Assembly: GCA_905147135.1 (NCBI GenBank)
Contig: LR990052.1
Span: 14,756,200-14,820,199, forward strand
Direction: 5' to 3'
Length of the DNA: 64,000 bases
Source of the DNA: Blastobasis lacticolella
Taxonomy: Eukaryota; Arthropoda; Insecta; Lepidoptera; Blastobasidae
Below, piece by piece: positions 25,281 to 36,327 of the stretch (positions within the stretch are counted from its first letter, which is position 1; each line of letters opens with the position of its first letter). Below the pieces are notes generated by a model that worked only from the letters and a program-made list of their open reading frames with translations, made no database searches and was not told where the DNA came from. Made by a program: the position numbers and the translations under genes.

Positions 25281-28200
25281 TTAAAAGATACCGCGACTCA
25301 TAATGCTGTAGGCTTCCTTAATATTGCCAGTGATGTCCACGGCCGGTTCTCCCTTGGTTACCAACCATGTGCTCCCGCTCTTGCCGTGTTTAACCGCATG
25401 GACCAGTCCATTCACTGCCGACTCGATGCTGTGAATTTAGATAAAGTTATGAGAGTTTTTTTATGCTACGCTGTGATAAACGTGCAGACAGCCCTGATGG
25501 TAAACGGTAACTGTCACCTATAATATTTTCCATTCATGCATTTTGGTAGCAGGCAAGAAAAATGCAGAACCGTAGGTGCGTTGTCACTGTAACGAGTCAA
25601 ATGAAATGCCTCATGCCTGTAATTGCGCTGGCTACCTTATCCTACAAACCGGAACACAACAGTTCAAGCATTGTTGCACAAGTAAGTGATCACGTAATGT
25701 AGTGCTGATTGATACCTACCTACAATCCTCTCTAATGAAACCTACAAAGCAATCGGATTGATCATTTAGCATGCATGAAAATTTCAGTTACCGTCATTTT
25801 TGCTTTAATAACGGCAATTTCATAATTAATTAAAGAGAGATTTGTGGAGGTTCTCGAGCGGCTACCATAGGTACCGGCAATCGCAGTGTGGGACGGCCGT
25901 GAGCCCATGGATGTAAGTATAGAAAACACGAATATCACCATTTCGCCATCAGAGCCACCAGAGTGTTTCTCGCTCGTACGATTCGAATGTGGAATGAACT
26001 CCTACTGTTTGGACTATGACATAAGATCGTTCAAGGATCTTATAGATATAATATCAGAGGTATCTTTAGAGACAGGCAATGCAGTGATAGCGCCCCTTTG
26101 TTGCTGATGTCTATAGGCGGCGGTGACCACTTTCCATCAGGTGGCCCGCTTGCCTGTTTGTCTGCCGTATAACAAAAAATATAATAGAGTCTGTTTTCTA
26201 TGGATGTAAGAGGCACAGAGTCGATCGGTGTAGAAGGTGTAGGGGGAGGCTTTGTTCAGCAGTAGACGTCATCTGGCTGTGAGGATGATGATGATGAGTG
26301 GAGGACATTGCCATAATCTCCACGCTTTGCAGGCCGTTCGAGATCGCAATGTTGAAAATACAGGACAGAAAATACTGCCCATTTTCTGGTTTTACGGAGG
26401 TCGTAGATGATGTACCTCTATGACATTATTCGCCTTATCAAAGTGAATGGCTTCTTCATTTAATGTATGGTTTTCTTACCATACATTAAATGTATGGTGG
26501 GAGGGGGTCAGCATTCACGTGACTGGTAACGGGACCTGCCTAAATGATGTAATATGGAACCACAGATAAGAATTGGTTAACTGAGTTAAGTATTCAATTG
26601 CACTTTTCATGACTTACCTTTGAAAAGTCAATCTCTGTATGCCTGTCTTGAATCTTGAGACCGACTCTTCATCAAGCAAGCCCAGTTTATCTTCGCTGAA
26701 CAGAGCGGTTTCAGTACATCCGAAGCAGATAGCAATGACGCGTACCCCCGAAATGACGTAGTTGCGTTCAGACTGTAAGGAATATAGGAATAATTAGTGT
26801 AAAACAGAGAAGTATTTTGGAAAGTTTGGGAATTGTGGAAGGCTCTATCTCCACGAATAGTGATTTGGCCGAATACCGAATGTTCGGCCAGGCTCTCGAC
26901 CGAAGCGCCGAACATTCAGGTTAACGAGATACATTTCACGGGAAGGATTTACAAATCAAATTGAATAAAATACCCAGCATGTATCATCTCATATGTCACC
27001 AGTCCAAACAATCCACTGTTAGACTAGAGCTATATATTTTTAGAGGGTGTTGAGCAATTTTCACGCCTGACAGATTGGAGATCACTGTGCTGAAAATAGG
27101 CTATAGGAGATTTTTGCTGGTTAACCTCACAAGTCACAGACATTAGTCACTTTATATGACAACCGTAAATCAAAGGAATAGGTGCTATTCTACTATACCG
27201 GGTATACTGATAAACAAAATTAGTATAGAATTTTTGTATGGTGGTTAATTTTCTCATGATTTGGTATTTGGTATTCCGACGAATATTGCGGACTATTCGG
27301 TCGAATACCGGATACCAGAAAAAGTTATCGAAAAGGCCGAATATCGAATAATGGCCGAACATTCGTGGCGTATATCTCTACTATGGAGTTCTCAGGTTTG
27401 ACAGGCCTGTCACATATTGTTTATGATTACCAAACTGCTCAGCATTAGACACGGACACATTATATCGAGTCACTTCAACACAGAACAGACTGGAGACCTG
27501 CTCCTAGCCCGCAAGTCTGCTTGGTTTTACCTCCGTGAAGGTATGAACAACTGGCTTGCCCATGAACCATGTTTTTTGCTTTAAAATTACATCATACATA
27601 ATAAAAGTGTTTATAGCTGGATGTTTCCGCGTATATCTATGTATCTACCTAGTTATCTCTTAGAGTCTTAATGGCTATTTAACTACACTTTGTCGTCAAT
27701 TGGTTTCGACAAATAAAAATATACGACGCAACTTTTCGAATACTGCCCAGACGAGTTGGATCTGTCTGTTAGCTTCATTTCTACCTAATTGCAAAATTTG
27801 ATTGAGCTAGGTTTATTTATCAACAATCTCGAGGGCCGGGTCATCAGATGGCCAGCCACCTACCTATCCTAGTTGGTTTAAATACGACAAGGTGATTGAA
27901 CATAACCTTTGTCTTCTCCAAATTGATCCTGAGCATCCCGCCTAGAAGCAACATTTCTTGCAGGTCCTCAGCGATTCAGCCATAAATACGATGTCGTCAA
28001 CAAATCGAAATATATTTGTCGTTTATATTAATGCCCTGTCCTTTCCAGTGCAGCGTCTGCAAGATATCCTCCATAGTTTCGGCGATATAACATACCCTGT
28101 ACGGCCTCGCATTTGGATGGACCTTGAGCTCTGTACTTGGACGTTATCGACGCAGCATTAGTACCTACAAGTATGCTCCTCAAAACCTCGATGTATTGCG

Positions 28201-31200
28201 AGTCGACTTGACACCACTGCAAGGACTCCTGCACGGCTAGCACAAGTGTGCCCGCGACACAGCTCGCACCGCGAGAGAGCGTTTGCTTCCTTCTCTCAAC
28301 ACTAAGATGAAAGAGATAGCATAGATATGTGCGTCTTTTCTCGCTTATCGTGCGCGAGAGTACATTAGTGCTAGCCGTGCTGGAGCCCTATTTTTGAACC
28401 GCTCGCCTCCACGCGAGCGCTCGTGTGCACTGCCTATATTTTTTACACTCGTGGTACGTTGGTAGAGATAGAAAAGACAGATATCAGAAGGCGAGCACTC
28501 GCGTAGATGCCACCGATTCAAAAATTGGACCCCAGAACAGACCTTCAACATGCATGTGAACAGACATTTTTCAATATGTAGTACCTACTAAATTTTCAAC
28601 TCTGGTTTAATACCTACAGTAAAAAGTTATTTAGGTAATTTAGGTTGTAAATAAGATAACCCATTGTTACTTCAAGAGGGGCCCGACATTATCAAAAGAA
28701 CAATAGAACTACATAGATAACCGTCACCGGGCCTACTATATTTATCACGATGACAATATGAATAACAACACAATAAACTGATGCGGCACTGACGACAGGA
28801 TAAAATACATAATAAAAGAGATAAATAGAGTATTTTAAGTACTTAGTTATATATTTAAGTATTTCAAGTCGCTTTTTCCTTAAAGGCAGGTATCTACTTT
28901 TTTTAGTAATCTAAAGGGAAGATATTTGTAGTTTTGTTGTAATAAATAAATACCAAATTTAATGTAAGGATTTTAAAAATTAAAAATTCTCATCTAGAAG
29001 GAAATACCATAAAGCTATATTTCTCTTTGGGATCTACCTACAGTGACAGCAAAATATCTGACCCGGTGGGCAAAACTGGAACTGGGGCACTTTATTTTGA
29101 AATATGGTATTAGCGCAAAACTGCGCCGCCCGTCACCGGGTCAGATAGTTTGTGCCACTGTATATAAAGTTCTTCTAAGAATGACTGTTCTGTCGTTTAC
29201 TACGTCCGTGCCGAAACTGCCTTTATGCCTTTGATATAAAGTTTAACTTACCCCAATACAGTTGCTGAATTGGAGAACGGCAGACTTGGTGGCAGTGTAA
29301 ACGGAAAGGAGCGCTGGCTGGTACAACGCAACCATGGATGAGATGTTGATGACGGTGCCACCTTTTCCGCCGCGATCCTTACGCATCAGGTTATAAGCTT
29401 TGAGGGTACTCGTTACCAGTGCGGTCTGAAATGTATAGATATTGGGGGAACATTAATTTAATTTGCAAGTAGGTACAATTTTTTTTTAATTGAATTAAGT
29501 TGTACCCAAAAGAGAATTATAGATCAGTCAAGAGAAACAATTAGTTTGTTCCCTAACATTAACTCGTACATTATAACAACAATGATTAGATATTAGAATT
29601 TCTGCGATATCATGCACTCTAAATACACCGGCAGCCGTACCGCCGATTTCCGATAGTATGCCGCCATCTTGATCCAGTTAAGCAGAGACCAATCACAGTA
29701 AGGCAGCTCTGGCTTTGCCTTGTTGCGATTCGGGTCCCGGGTTGGGTTTATCAAGTAGATCTATTTCAGTGGTAGTCGTTGTAGTAGTCCATGAATCAAG
29801 TTAATAGGAGCACCAACCCCTTTTACCAACATGTCTCCAACCCAGGCGACTAAGGTCTACAGGCAGACTGTCTAACTAGAAAAATCTAGAAAATGAAATT
29901 CCTCCAATCCGTAAGCACGCGATGCTTAAGTTGACGTCTTAAGATAGTTATCCCTAATAATTTAGGCGTCACAAAATCGGTGTCACTAAGTGAATACTTT
30001 GCGAATTTAGATTTCAACAAAGGTCAGTATTGGTGCAATCCTTTTTCAGTGCTTCCATTACACCAATTCTATGAATTACAGAGACTAAAAAGTCGCAAAA
30101 CTACAGGCCTTTTCTTGTTAGGAACATTAAAGGTAAATGATTTAGGCGTCAACTTATGCATCGCCTAATTTTGTAATCGGGTATTACCCTTCTTTATACC
30201 CACCACATTAATTGCTATCTCCTTCTCATAAACATCAGGACTGTCGTTCATGATCCCAGCGTTGTTGACAACGAGGTCGATGTAGTCGAAGTTCTTCACC
30301 ACATCCTCGAATGCTGCTCCCAATTCGGGGCTGGAGACGTCGCATTTGTAGAACTTCACTCTGTTACTCCCGTGCTTCTCTCTCAGTTCCTTTTCCAATG
30401 ACAAGCCGTTCTCGGTGTCCACGTCCAGTACTGCTACGTGCTATCAAAATGACAGAAGAATTAGAAAGTACGAGTAGGATTCTATTCGAGAGGGTTCCGA
30501 AGTAACAAAAAACTCCTAAGCAATATATTTATAAAAACAATGATAGCATTACATAGCCAATTATAGGCTTCTACTGATAAAAAAATCATCTTGGCGTTCA
30601 CGTTCCGGTTGTGCATTCGTGTGCGAGGGCCCGTGGTCTGCCTTGACCACGATTCAGGATAAAACAGATTAGGTAATTACAGTAGAGTGACTGCCACCTG
30701 ACCTCCGTGACCCTGTTACCACGAGAGCCTGACCATCTTGGATCATGGCTACACATTTATTCGACAGAATGAGCAGGCCTCATGACGATGTTTTCCCTAA
30801 CCGTAGGAGCATGGGTTAGTATAGTGTTCAACTAATGTTCTTAACTCAGAAAAGAGTCATTGGTACATACTCTGGCATTGGAGTTCGAACCCGGAACCTC
30901 TCGCTTACGAATGGACCCCTAAACCACTAGGACTCCAACGCACTACTTAATATACATACAATATACGTCCATTTCATTAGGGCACGGTTACCTAGGATAT
31001 CGGTGGAGTCATATAACGCCCATAAAATAACGTTTCATCAACTGGAAGGAAACATTGGATCTCAAATAATGAATATTGCAAGCATAAGCATATTAAGTAT
31101 TCAGGATAAGCGTTGCTATCCACTTTTTACTAAGTATGTAATAATAGTTTGTTTTTATTTCTTACTTTCATAAAGTCTTCGTAAATATTTTGTCTGCAAC

Positions 31201-32492
31201 TAAATAAATTATATTTAACACTTTGTTTTGACACTTCATGTTGGAACTCCATTATTATGAATTAAATCGCTATTTGTACCACTTTATTATACAAATTTGC
31301 CCGAAAATGCCTGAAGATGAGTAATTCGAAACCGGTTGCAATTTAATAAAATTTGTATAATAAAGTGGAACTAGTGTACAAAAAGTGATTTAATTCATTC
31401 TAAATAAATTCTTCTAAATAAATATTTAGCTCAAACTAAGAAACTACAACATTATCATATCTCGACATGTGTTTCGCTCCACAGGAAAACCTTGACCTCA
31501 AACAACTGGCTGTTGCCTTTTGACACTGCACTCTAGGAAACGTACTTGGCCTAATGACTAGCTAGTCCGACTCATAAGCGAGAGGTACCGATTCGATCCT
31601 CAGTACTGCCATTGCAACAATGACTTTTTATGAGTTGTGTCCTACATTAGTTTAACACTTAACCGATGCTCTTACGGTAAGGGCAAATATCGTGAGGAAC
31701 CCTGCACAATAAGGCGACTATTCAGTGTAACACTCCGAAACAAATATAATGAACTTTTAATGTCAAATATATAGTTAACTAGCTGCCTGGCGCGTCTTCG
31801 TTCGCGTGGTGCCAATTTAATTAACTCTACCCCTGCCATAACCCGAACTTACCTATAACCTATCCCTACCTACCCTTTATTTCTTATATACAAACCTAGT
31901 GTTGATAATTACAAGCACAGCAAAAAAAGATTTAATTAAATAGGTCCAGCCGTTCTGAAATTATGCGCATACATCGCGTAATGTTAAATCATTGCAATTT
32001 CCTAGGGATCTCTAATTCCTTTGAAAACAAAATATAGCCTATGTTACTCGTTGTAGTAGTGTGTTGTATGCTGTTGCTTTCTATACATAGGTGAAAGAAT
32101 TTTTCAAATTGGTTAAAAAGTTTTGTGTTTTTACATTACCTACAAACAAACAAAACGACAACAATTAAGACTTGTCGTGTGTAGTATAGATTAGACATAC
32201 GTAGGCGTATGGCGTATACCAAGTAGTAAGGAACCTTGTCAAAGTACCTAAATAAAAATGTAGGTTATACTTCGACAAAGTGGATTAGTATGAGAAATAA
32301 TCACTAAGTTAGAAGGACGCCCGCCCCCGACAATTTTGTGGTATAATGGAGATTTGGCAGAAACTAAAAGTGGATATTTATTCTATAGGAACGTACTTTG
32401 GCCCCTTCTTCGAGGAGAAGGCGAACTACACCAGCTCCAATGCCAGCGGCTCCACCAGTTATAAGAGCCACTTTATCATTTATTTCATACAT
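25281..32492 (-). CDS. SDR1: short-chain dehydrogenase, 15-hydroxyprostaglandin dehydrogenase-like
   Basis: Five coding exons on the minus strand: 32492-32397, 30440-30204, 29425-29252, 26772-26618, 25428-25281. Intron phases are 0,0,0,2, and all introns are GT-AG. They total 810 bases, 269 residues, the usual size for classical SDRs. Motifs seen: dinucleotide-binding TGGAAGIG near residues 12-19, NNAG in exon 2, ISSM (catalytic Ser region) and YTATK (the YxxxK catalytic pair) in exon 3. These show an NAD(P)(H)-dependent oxidoreductase; the 15-PGDH-like label is family knowledge and the substrate is unknown. The start [14 protein letters not shown] matches the N-terminus of the two paralogues. 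Intron 1 holds SINE and foldback elements, intron 3 an RTE remnant, intron 4 a Jockey remnant. No coding damage is seen. Confidence 0.92.
25480..25690. repeat. Interspersed repeat family C, copy 1
   Basis: It reads CAGCCCTGATGGTAAACGGT, ATTCATGCATTTTGGTAGCA, GTAGGTGCGTTGTCACTGTA and CCTCATGCCTGTAATTGCG. The same series in the same order occurs at 40615-40845, and a fragment at 47165-47255. It is probably a non-autonomous lepidopteran SINE-like element, in intron 4 of SDR1. Confidence 0.65.
25860..26170 (+). pseudogene. Jockey-type LINE reverse-transcriptase C-terminal remnant
   Basis: In the frame reading [14 protein letters not shown], the plus strand shows the RT-x-R-x-WNEL motif that ends most lepidopteran Jockey-like reverse transcriptases. 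A degenerate YD-x-x-x-FK-type stretch and [18 protein letters not shown] follow at 26113-26165, as in the usual terminal segment. Stops interrupt it. The 73-codon frame starting at 25886 is out of register with this reading and is not a gene. It lies in SDR1 intron 4. Confidence 0.6.
26225..26460. repeat. LINE tail plus LINE-flank repeat, copy 2
   Basis: GAGGCTTTGTTCAGCAGTAG, then a GATGATGATGATGA end at about 26295, is a LINE 3' tail. It is followed by ATAATCTCCACGCTTTGCAG, GTTCGAGATCGCAATG and GCCCATTTTCTGGTTTTACG, matching the repeat at 3040-3320. It lies in SDR1 intron 4. Confidence 0.45.
26855..27365. repeat. Patches of palindromic GGCCGAATA motif
   Basis: GGCCGAATACCGAATGTTCG and CCGAACATTC occur near 26867-26915; CGGTCGAATACCGGATACC, GGCCGAATATCGAATAATGG and CCGAACATTCG near 27298-27365. 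These TTCGG/CCGAA palindromic strings recur across lepidopteran genomes as decayed satellite-like repeats. They lie in SDR1 intron 3. Confidence 0.4.
27870..28243 (-). pseudogene. RTE-clade reverse transcriptase remnant
   Basis: Reading the minus strand across frameshifts gives [18 protein letters not shown], a GD-x-ISPKLW block, [13 protein letters not shown] (the F-x-DD active site) and a degraded INLEKTK block. The order matches RTE-type reverse transcriptases (Y-I-x-x-L, RQGD-x-ISPKLF, FADDI-x-L, N-x-x-KTK). It is broken by several frame changes and lies in SDR1 intron 3. Confidence 0.6.
29041..29160. mobile_element. Foldback MITE, family B copy 3 (best preserved)
   Basis: CAGTGACAGCAAAATATCTG then ACCCGGTG at the left pairs with CACCGGGTCAGATAGTTTGT then GCCACTG at the right. 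TA flanks both ends (29039-29040 and 29161-29162), which fits a TA target duplication. It is about 120 bp, in SDR1 intron 3, only 91 bases from the exon-3 donor. Confidence 0.8.
30715..30945 (-). repeat. tRNA-derived SINE-like element
   Basis: On the minus strand, GAGTCCTAGTGGTTTAGGGG carries an A-box-like TAGTGGTTTAG, followed about 35 bases later by a B-box-like GGGTTCGAACTCC. The rest includes AGTTAAGAACATTAG and GGAAAACATCGTCATGAGG, a series also present at 31555-31720 and 34095-34290. A SINE is likely and a functional tRNA unlikely, because no cloverleaf closes. It lies in SDR1 intron 1. Confidence 0.5.
31259..31396. mobile_element. Foldback element with 39-48 bp arms
   Basis: GAATTAAATCGCTATTTGTA and CCACTTTATTATACAAATTT at the left pair with AAATTTGTATAATAAAGTGG and TACAAAAAGTGATTTAATTC at the right; the right arm has 8 extra bases. 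The loop contains GAAGATGAGTAATTCGAAAC, a string seen next to Penelope-like elements, although that link is a weak inference. It lies in SDR1 intron 1. Confidence 0.7.
31555..31720 (+). repeat. SINE-like repeat, opposite orientation
   Basis: CTAATGACTAGCTAGTCCGA, GGTACCGATTCGATCC (B-box-like), CTTACGGTAAGGGCAAATAT and CGTGAGGAACCCTGCACAA match, in reverse orientation, the series at 30715-30945. Confidence 0.45.
31778..31985 (+). repeat. Interspersed repeat (unexpanded relative of the 50-60 kb host repeat)
   Basis: CTGCCTGGCGCGTCTTCGTT then CGCGTGGTGCC, followed by an irregular CCTAC-rich stretch (CTCTACCCCTGCCATAACCC ... CCTATCCCTACCTACCC) and AGGTCCAGCCGTTCTGAAAT. The start matches the repeat at 50040-50071 (CCGGCGCGACTTCGTTCGCG), where the CCTAC stretch has become a regular 11-bp minisatellite. 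Confidence 0.6.
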
Positions 32493-33171
32493 TTTCAATA
32501 ATTTTCCACAAATATTATCACACTTTTATAGCACTTTCAACAGAAAAACTGCGATTAGAACACTAGCGTTCAATCGTAAGTGTTAAGAAATAATACTTAA
32601 TGTAAGAAAATTCAAATTATTATTTTTTCTTCTAAAACACGACTACACAGGCAAAGGTACGACAGAATTATGCCAATGATATGTACATCAGCATTCCGTC
32701 CGACGCCTAATTCTGACAGTCACTTCAATAGTTAATTGACTCTGTAGGGCAATTGCCTATTTCTATGGACATTCGGGCCGTTTTCGCTTGAATCCGACTT
32801 CACGATAATGGTACTAATTATTTAATACTACATAAGAGTACAGCCGCCTGATGGCAATGTTTACTGCTTATTTATCGCCCACTGAGAAGATAAAAATTCA
32901 AGAAGTGCGACCTTGACACATACTTCTTGATGAACTCCATTGAAGGTGTAACTTTTAATGAACATAGATATAATGTTCATTAACGGCAACTTTTAATTTA
33001 CGATTTCGTTAACGATAGCTAACTAAGTGCAAAAGAACGATATAATTATGTATTGAGAAAATTGAGAACTTCGAAAGTTCCACACATAATTTTTCGAAGT
33101 TCCATACATAAGTTTTCCAAGTTCATTAAATCGAGGAGATGAAAATTCTCAATTAAGTAATACTTACTTTA

Positions 33172-33201
33172 TCCAGAGCGTTAGTGTCCTTACGCTCTGG
33201 A
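33172..33201. repeat. Perfect 10-bp hairpin
   Basis: TCCAGAGCGT (33172-33181) and ACGCTCTGGA (33192-33201) form a GC-rich stem with a 10-base loop in AT-rich DNA. Function unknown. Confidence 0.5.
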
Positions 33202-33707
33202 CTAAGCCGAATACTACTATATAGTTGAGTAGGATATTTAAAACAAAACTGTAAAGTATCATAATAATCGGTCCTGTATTTACCGAAAAATCAACGATTT
33301 TAAATTTATCACTCAGGAGCAGCTGTATGAATAAACACTAACTCTTTTAATTTCCATTAGAACTTTACCTTAGTCGACAGCTAAAATTAGGTAATTGTAA
33401 AAAATGGTATTGTAATTTAAGCTCCTCAAGTGTCATGTTATAAATTTCAATTATTAATTCTAGACCAATTCATTTGTGTTGTCGTGATACAGTATGTTGT
33501 AATTGTTGCCGATCAAGTTACAATTTAATTTGTTAGATAGTTTTATGTTTTTTTTATCTAATTAAAGAAAGGCGTATTTCATTATGCTGCTGAGTAGCAG
33601 TCTTAAACAGGGTTTCATTGTTTGTCCAGAGACTAAGGTCACCCTGTATACTTTCTGAACACAGTACTTCGCTATTTTGAACTTCAAGATTCAGTATTAC
33701 ACAGTGT

Positions 33708-33775
33708 AATTGGGTTTTTGTTGTTGGTTGTTGGGAGTGTAATTTACACTCCCAACGAGTAAAAACAACCCAATT
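33708..33775. repeat. Palindromic foldback around GGGAGTGTAA
   Basis: The centre TTGGGAGTGTAA is followed directly by TTACACTCCCAA. The outer arms AATTGGGTTTTTGTTG and AAAAACAACCCAATT also pair. The 68-bp near-perfect palindrome looks like a tiny MITE. Confidence 0.6.
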
Positions 33776-34395
33776 TATTATTACGTAATCACCCCTCTGG
33801 GCTCGATTGTCTCGGCTAGAGTAAATTGACTAAAGATAATGCGTGTGGGTGGGTAATAAAAAGGATTTGCACCTAAATAGTTACCGTAGATAAGCTTCAC
33901 GCTAATAAAATATACGTTATATATTAAGTACTTACTTACTATTTTATTGTTAGTGAATTATGCGTCTGGAACCACCGCCATTGCAACGTCTACCTTAAGA
34001 CTATGCACATAAAGACTTTATCACTATCGACGCGTCGCCGCAGCCGTGACCATATAGGTACTTAGGTAGGGCTTGAGACTGCTCCATATTCGATAATCAT
34101 CATCATCTCAGCCACAGGACCCCCAGCTTAGACCATGGTTACACATTCAGTCACCTGAATGTGCAGGTTTCGTCACAAAGTTTCCCTCACTGTAAGAGCA
34201 TCGGTTAGAATTCAATTACTTAATGTAGATAACTCAAAAGATTCCTCCTACTGGAGTCGGATACCTTAATCGCTCGGCCCCCGACGCTCCAACTGATTTG
34301 AAATTGTGTCACATACTAATGTAATGTTTATTTTATTTAAATTACTTTAGATTATAATTCAATTTTGAAAGTACTTATAAAAGTAGGATACTTTT

Positions 34396-34654
34396 ACAGC
34401 AACTAACTTTTTGAGCGCACACCGTTCCTACGGGGTGTCGGATCCGATCCGAAACCTGGAAAGCCCTTCCGGCTACAGGTGCTCCCAGGGGGTGTTTAGC
34501 ACGTATGCGCCTAGGACCCCTTTTTGGCGAGTCGTGCATAACCAGACCGGCCGGCCGGCTGGTACTCATGAGAGTTCATCTCCTCCCTCCCAACCGCTAT
34601 ACCGGAGGGTGCCCATTTCATTCGCGAAGGCCAAAAAAAAAAACAGTAACTAAC
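34396..34654 (+). mobile_element. Short retroposed insert with poly(A) and 12-bp target duplication
   Basis: ACAGCAACTAAC (34396-34407) and ACAGTAACTAAC (34643-34654) flank a GC-rich insert of about 235 bp that ends in a run of A (34633-34643). The insert contains GAAACCTGGAAAGCCCTTCC, GACCGGCCGGCCGGCTGG and GAGAGTTCATCTCCTCCCTC, and ends TTCGCGAAGGCC before the A run, like the 3' UTR of an R1-type LINE. It is probably a strongly 5'-truncated LINE copy or a SINE using LINE machinery. The open frames inside it are incidental. Confidence 0.65.
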
Positions 34655-34984
34655 ATCAGAATAAGCATCATACTAACAAAATGACTATAGATCTGTGTAA
34701 GCTATCCGAAATAAATGAATATTTAATGTAATTACTTCAAGTACTTAAATTTTATCTTTCTTTAAATATATTTTACAAATTTACGTAAACCTAATTATTT
34801 CCAAGTTCCAATTTCCAAATTGATCCAAGTGTAAGGCGGATTTAAAAAGGCTTCCGCCCATTTATAAGCTAAAAATTCCGTAGGTATCTAACGTCGCGAG
34901 GTAATGAGAAACAAGTTTTGTTAGCTTAAAACGCGTATATGATTACCAACATTAATGATATAACTTAACTGAGAGAAAAAGTCG

Positions 34985-35310
34985 GATAACCCCGAAATAT
35001 ATGAGTTTACTTAAACTCATATATTTCCTAAACTACTGAACCAATACTACTCAACTATTAAACAAAGCTAGGAACCATCTCGAATAACCTAGTATTTAAA
35101 TCAGACCATCCGTTCTGAGGGCCTATCGGCTATCTCAGTAGACAACTGAATTTCACATTAAAAAATCTGACACTACTCTAATTTGGTAGACGCTATTGCC
35201 AGTTTTCAACGTAGATGACGTGGTGTAGAATTATCTAGTGTCAAATACAGTTGTCAACTGAGTTAGCCAATAGCCCCGCTGGAGCTACGATGCCGCAGAC
35301 AGACACAAAG
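34985..35310. repeat. Interspersed repeat family D, copy 1
   Basis: ATATTTCCTAAACTACTGAA, a region with CCATCCGTTCTGAGGGCC, and GGAGCTACGATGCCGCAGAC at the end. The same start and end strings occur at 47805-47960 (TATTTCCTAAACTACTG and GCTACGATGCCACAGAC). It is of the common lepidopteran type ending in an ACGAT-GC-ACAGAC box. Confidence 0.45.
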
Positions 35311-35734
35311 ATATACCACCCCCATAGAGAAAATATTTACTAAAGTAATAGAGAAGACACCGCAAGTATTTTCTAAGAACCACGCTTTGCGGTCCATGGA
35401 CAACAGTGGCCGCAGTCAGTTCTGAGACATTGCGCGACGCGGACCAATCTGACAGTGGCTTGAATATACAAAAAAACGACGTCTCGTGCATTAAAAACTG
35501 TACGAACCATTCGAGGGCCAAAAATAAAGAAAATGATAAAATTTCATCGGTCATTCTATGACTTAGCAGCCTCCCCCCGCACCTCCCGCACGTGACAGGT
35601 TGGTACAATATTTTTGTTTGTGATGGCTGCTCTATTACGTTAGTCAATATTTTCTCTATGACCGCCCCTTTTTTTTCATCTCGGTTAAAAAATAAGAACT
35701 TCATCATGATACCGTAGCTTAAGATAACTTGCAT
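35285..35734 (-). other. Unexplained 149-codon open frame
   Basis: An ATG-started frame of 149 codons contains CGRCGG and a hydrophobic stretch, SFSLFLALEWFVQFL. Its 3' end overlaps repeat family D (ACGATGCCGCAGAC), which argues against an ordinary gene. The middle (35380-35600) is richer in GC than its surroundings. I recognise no domain. It could be chance, part of a mobile element or an exon of an unknown gene. Confidence 0.15.
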
Positions 35735-36327
35735 AACACAGCAAATAAAAAAATATTACACCTACTTTCTGATATTGGAAGTATAGTAGGTATAAGTACC
35801 CATTCATCTATCGAAAATATTGTTCCTTGTAGATAAGTAAGCACTTACGTAATATCACTCGATAACTTGTAATACTTATAAATATAACACGTATGTGATA
35901 ACAGTCAATTGTAAATAGTACTTACGTATTACTTAGGCATCTAATAAATTTTGTGATTATCGTATAGTTGACTATGACTGACGAAAAATAGGATGAATAG
36001 AACCAGCGGTTAAGGATATGAGAATCATGATTATTTTCAACATATTTACTCGTAAAGGAGCCTTTATTAAACCAATATTTGTCTCATTATACGTACACGC
36101 GTGTTTTTTGTAAAGATCTTGGACCAAACGTATTCTTTCACCGCACTCGTGCGGTAATAAGTAAAAATATTCATCATCTTGTCGACAATATCCCGATTCT
36201 GTTCTCGCGCGTATGGGCTGTAGTCCGTCTTAAACATGATCCAGGATTTGGCGGATTAGGTTTTAAAGAAAACATGAAACTCTGATTTATTGCATTACTT
36301 CATACAACAAATTACTTCATAATTTAT

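Larger units (their letters stand above)
32493..36327. other. Intergenic region between SDR1 and SDR2
   Basis: This holds the upstream region of SDR1 (minus strand) and the 3' side of SDR2. A possible SDR2 polyadenylation signal (AATAAA on the minus strand) lies at 36286-36291. Structures seen are a 10-bp perfect hairpin (33172-33201), a palindrome (33708-33775), a retroposed insert (34396-34654), a SINE-like patch (34095-34290) and a repeat (34985-35310). I see no exon of a known family. Confidence 0.55.

Noticed and set aside
25886..26107. 73-codon open frame
   Set aside because: Another frame of the same DNA reads as a Jockey reverse-transcriptase tail (RTIRMWNEL), so this frame is a shadow of a fossil LINE.
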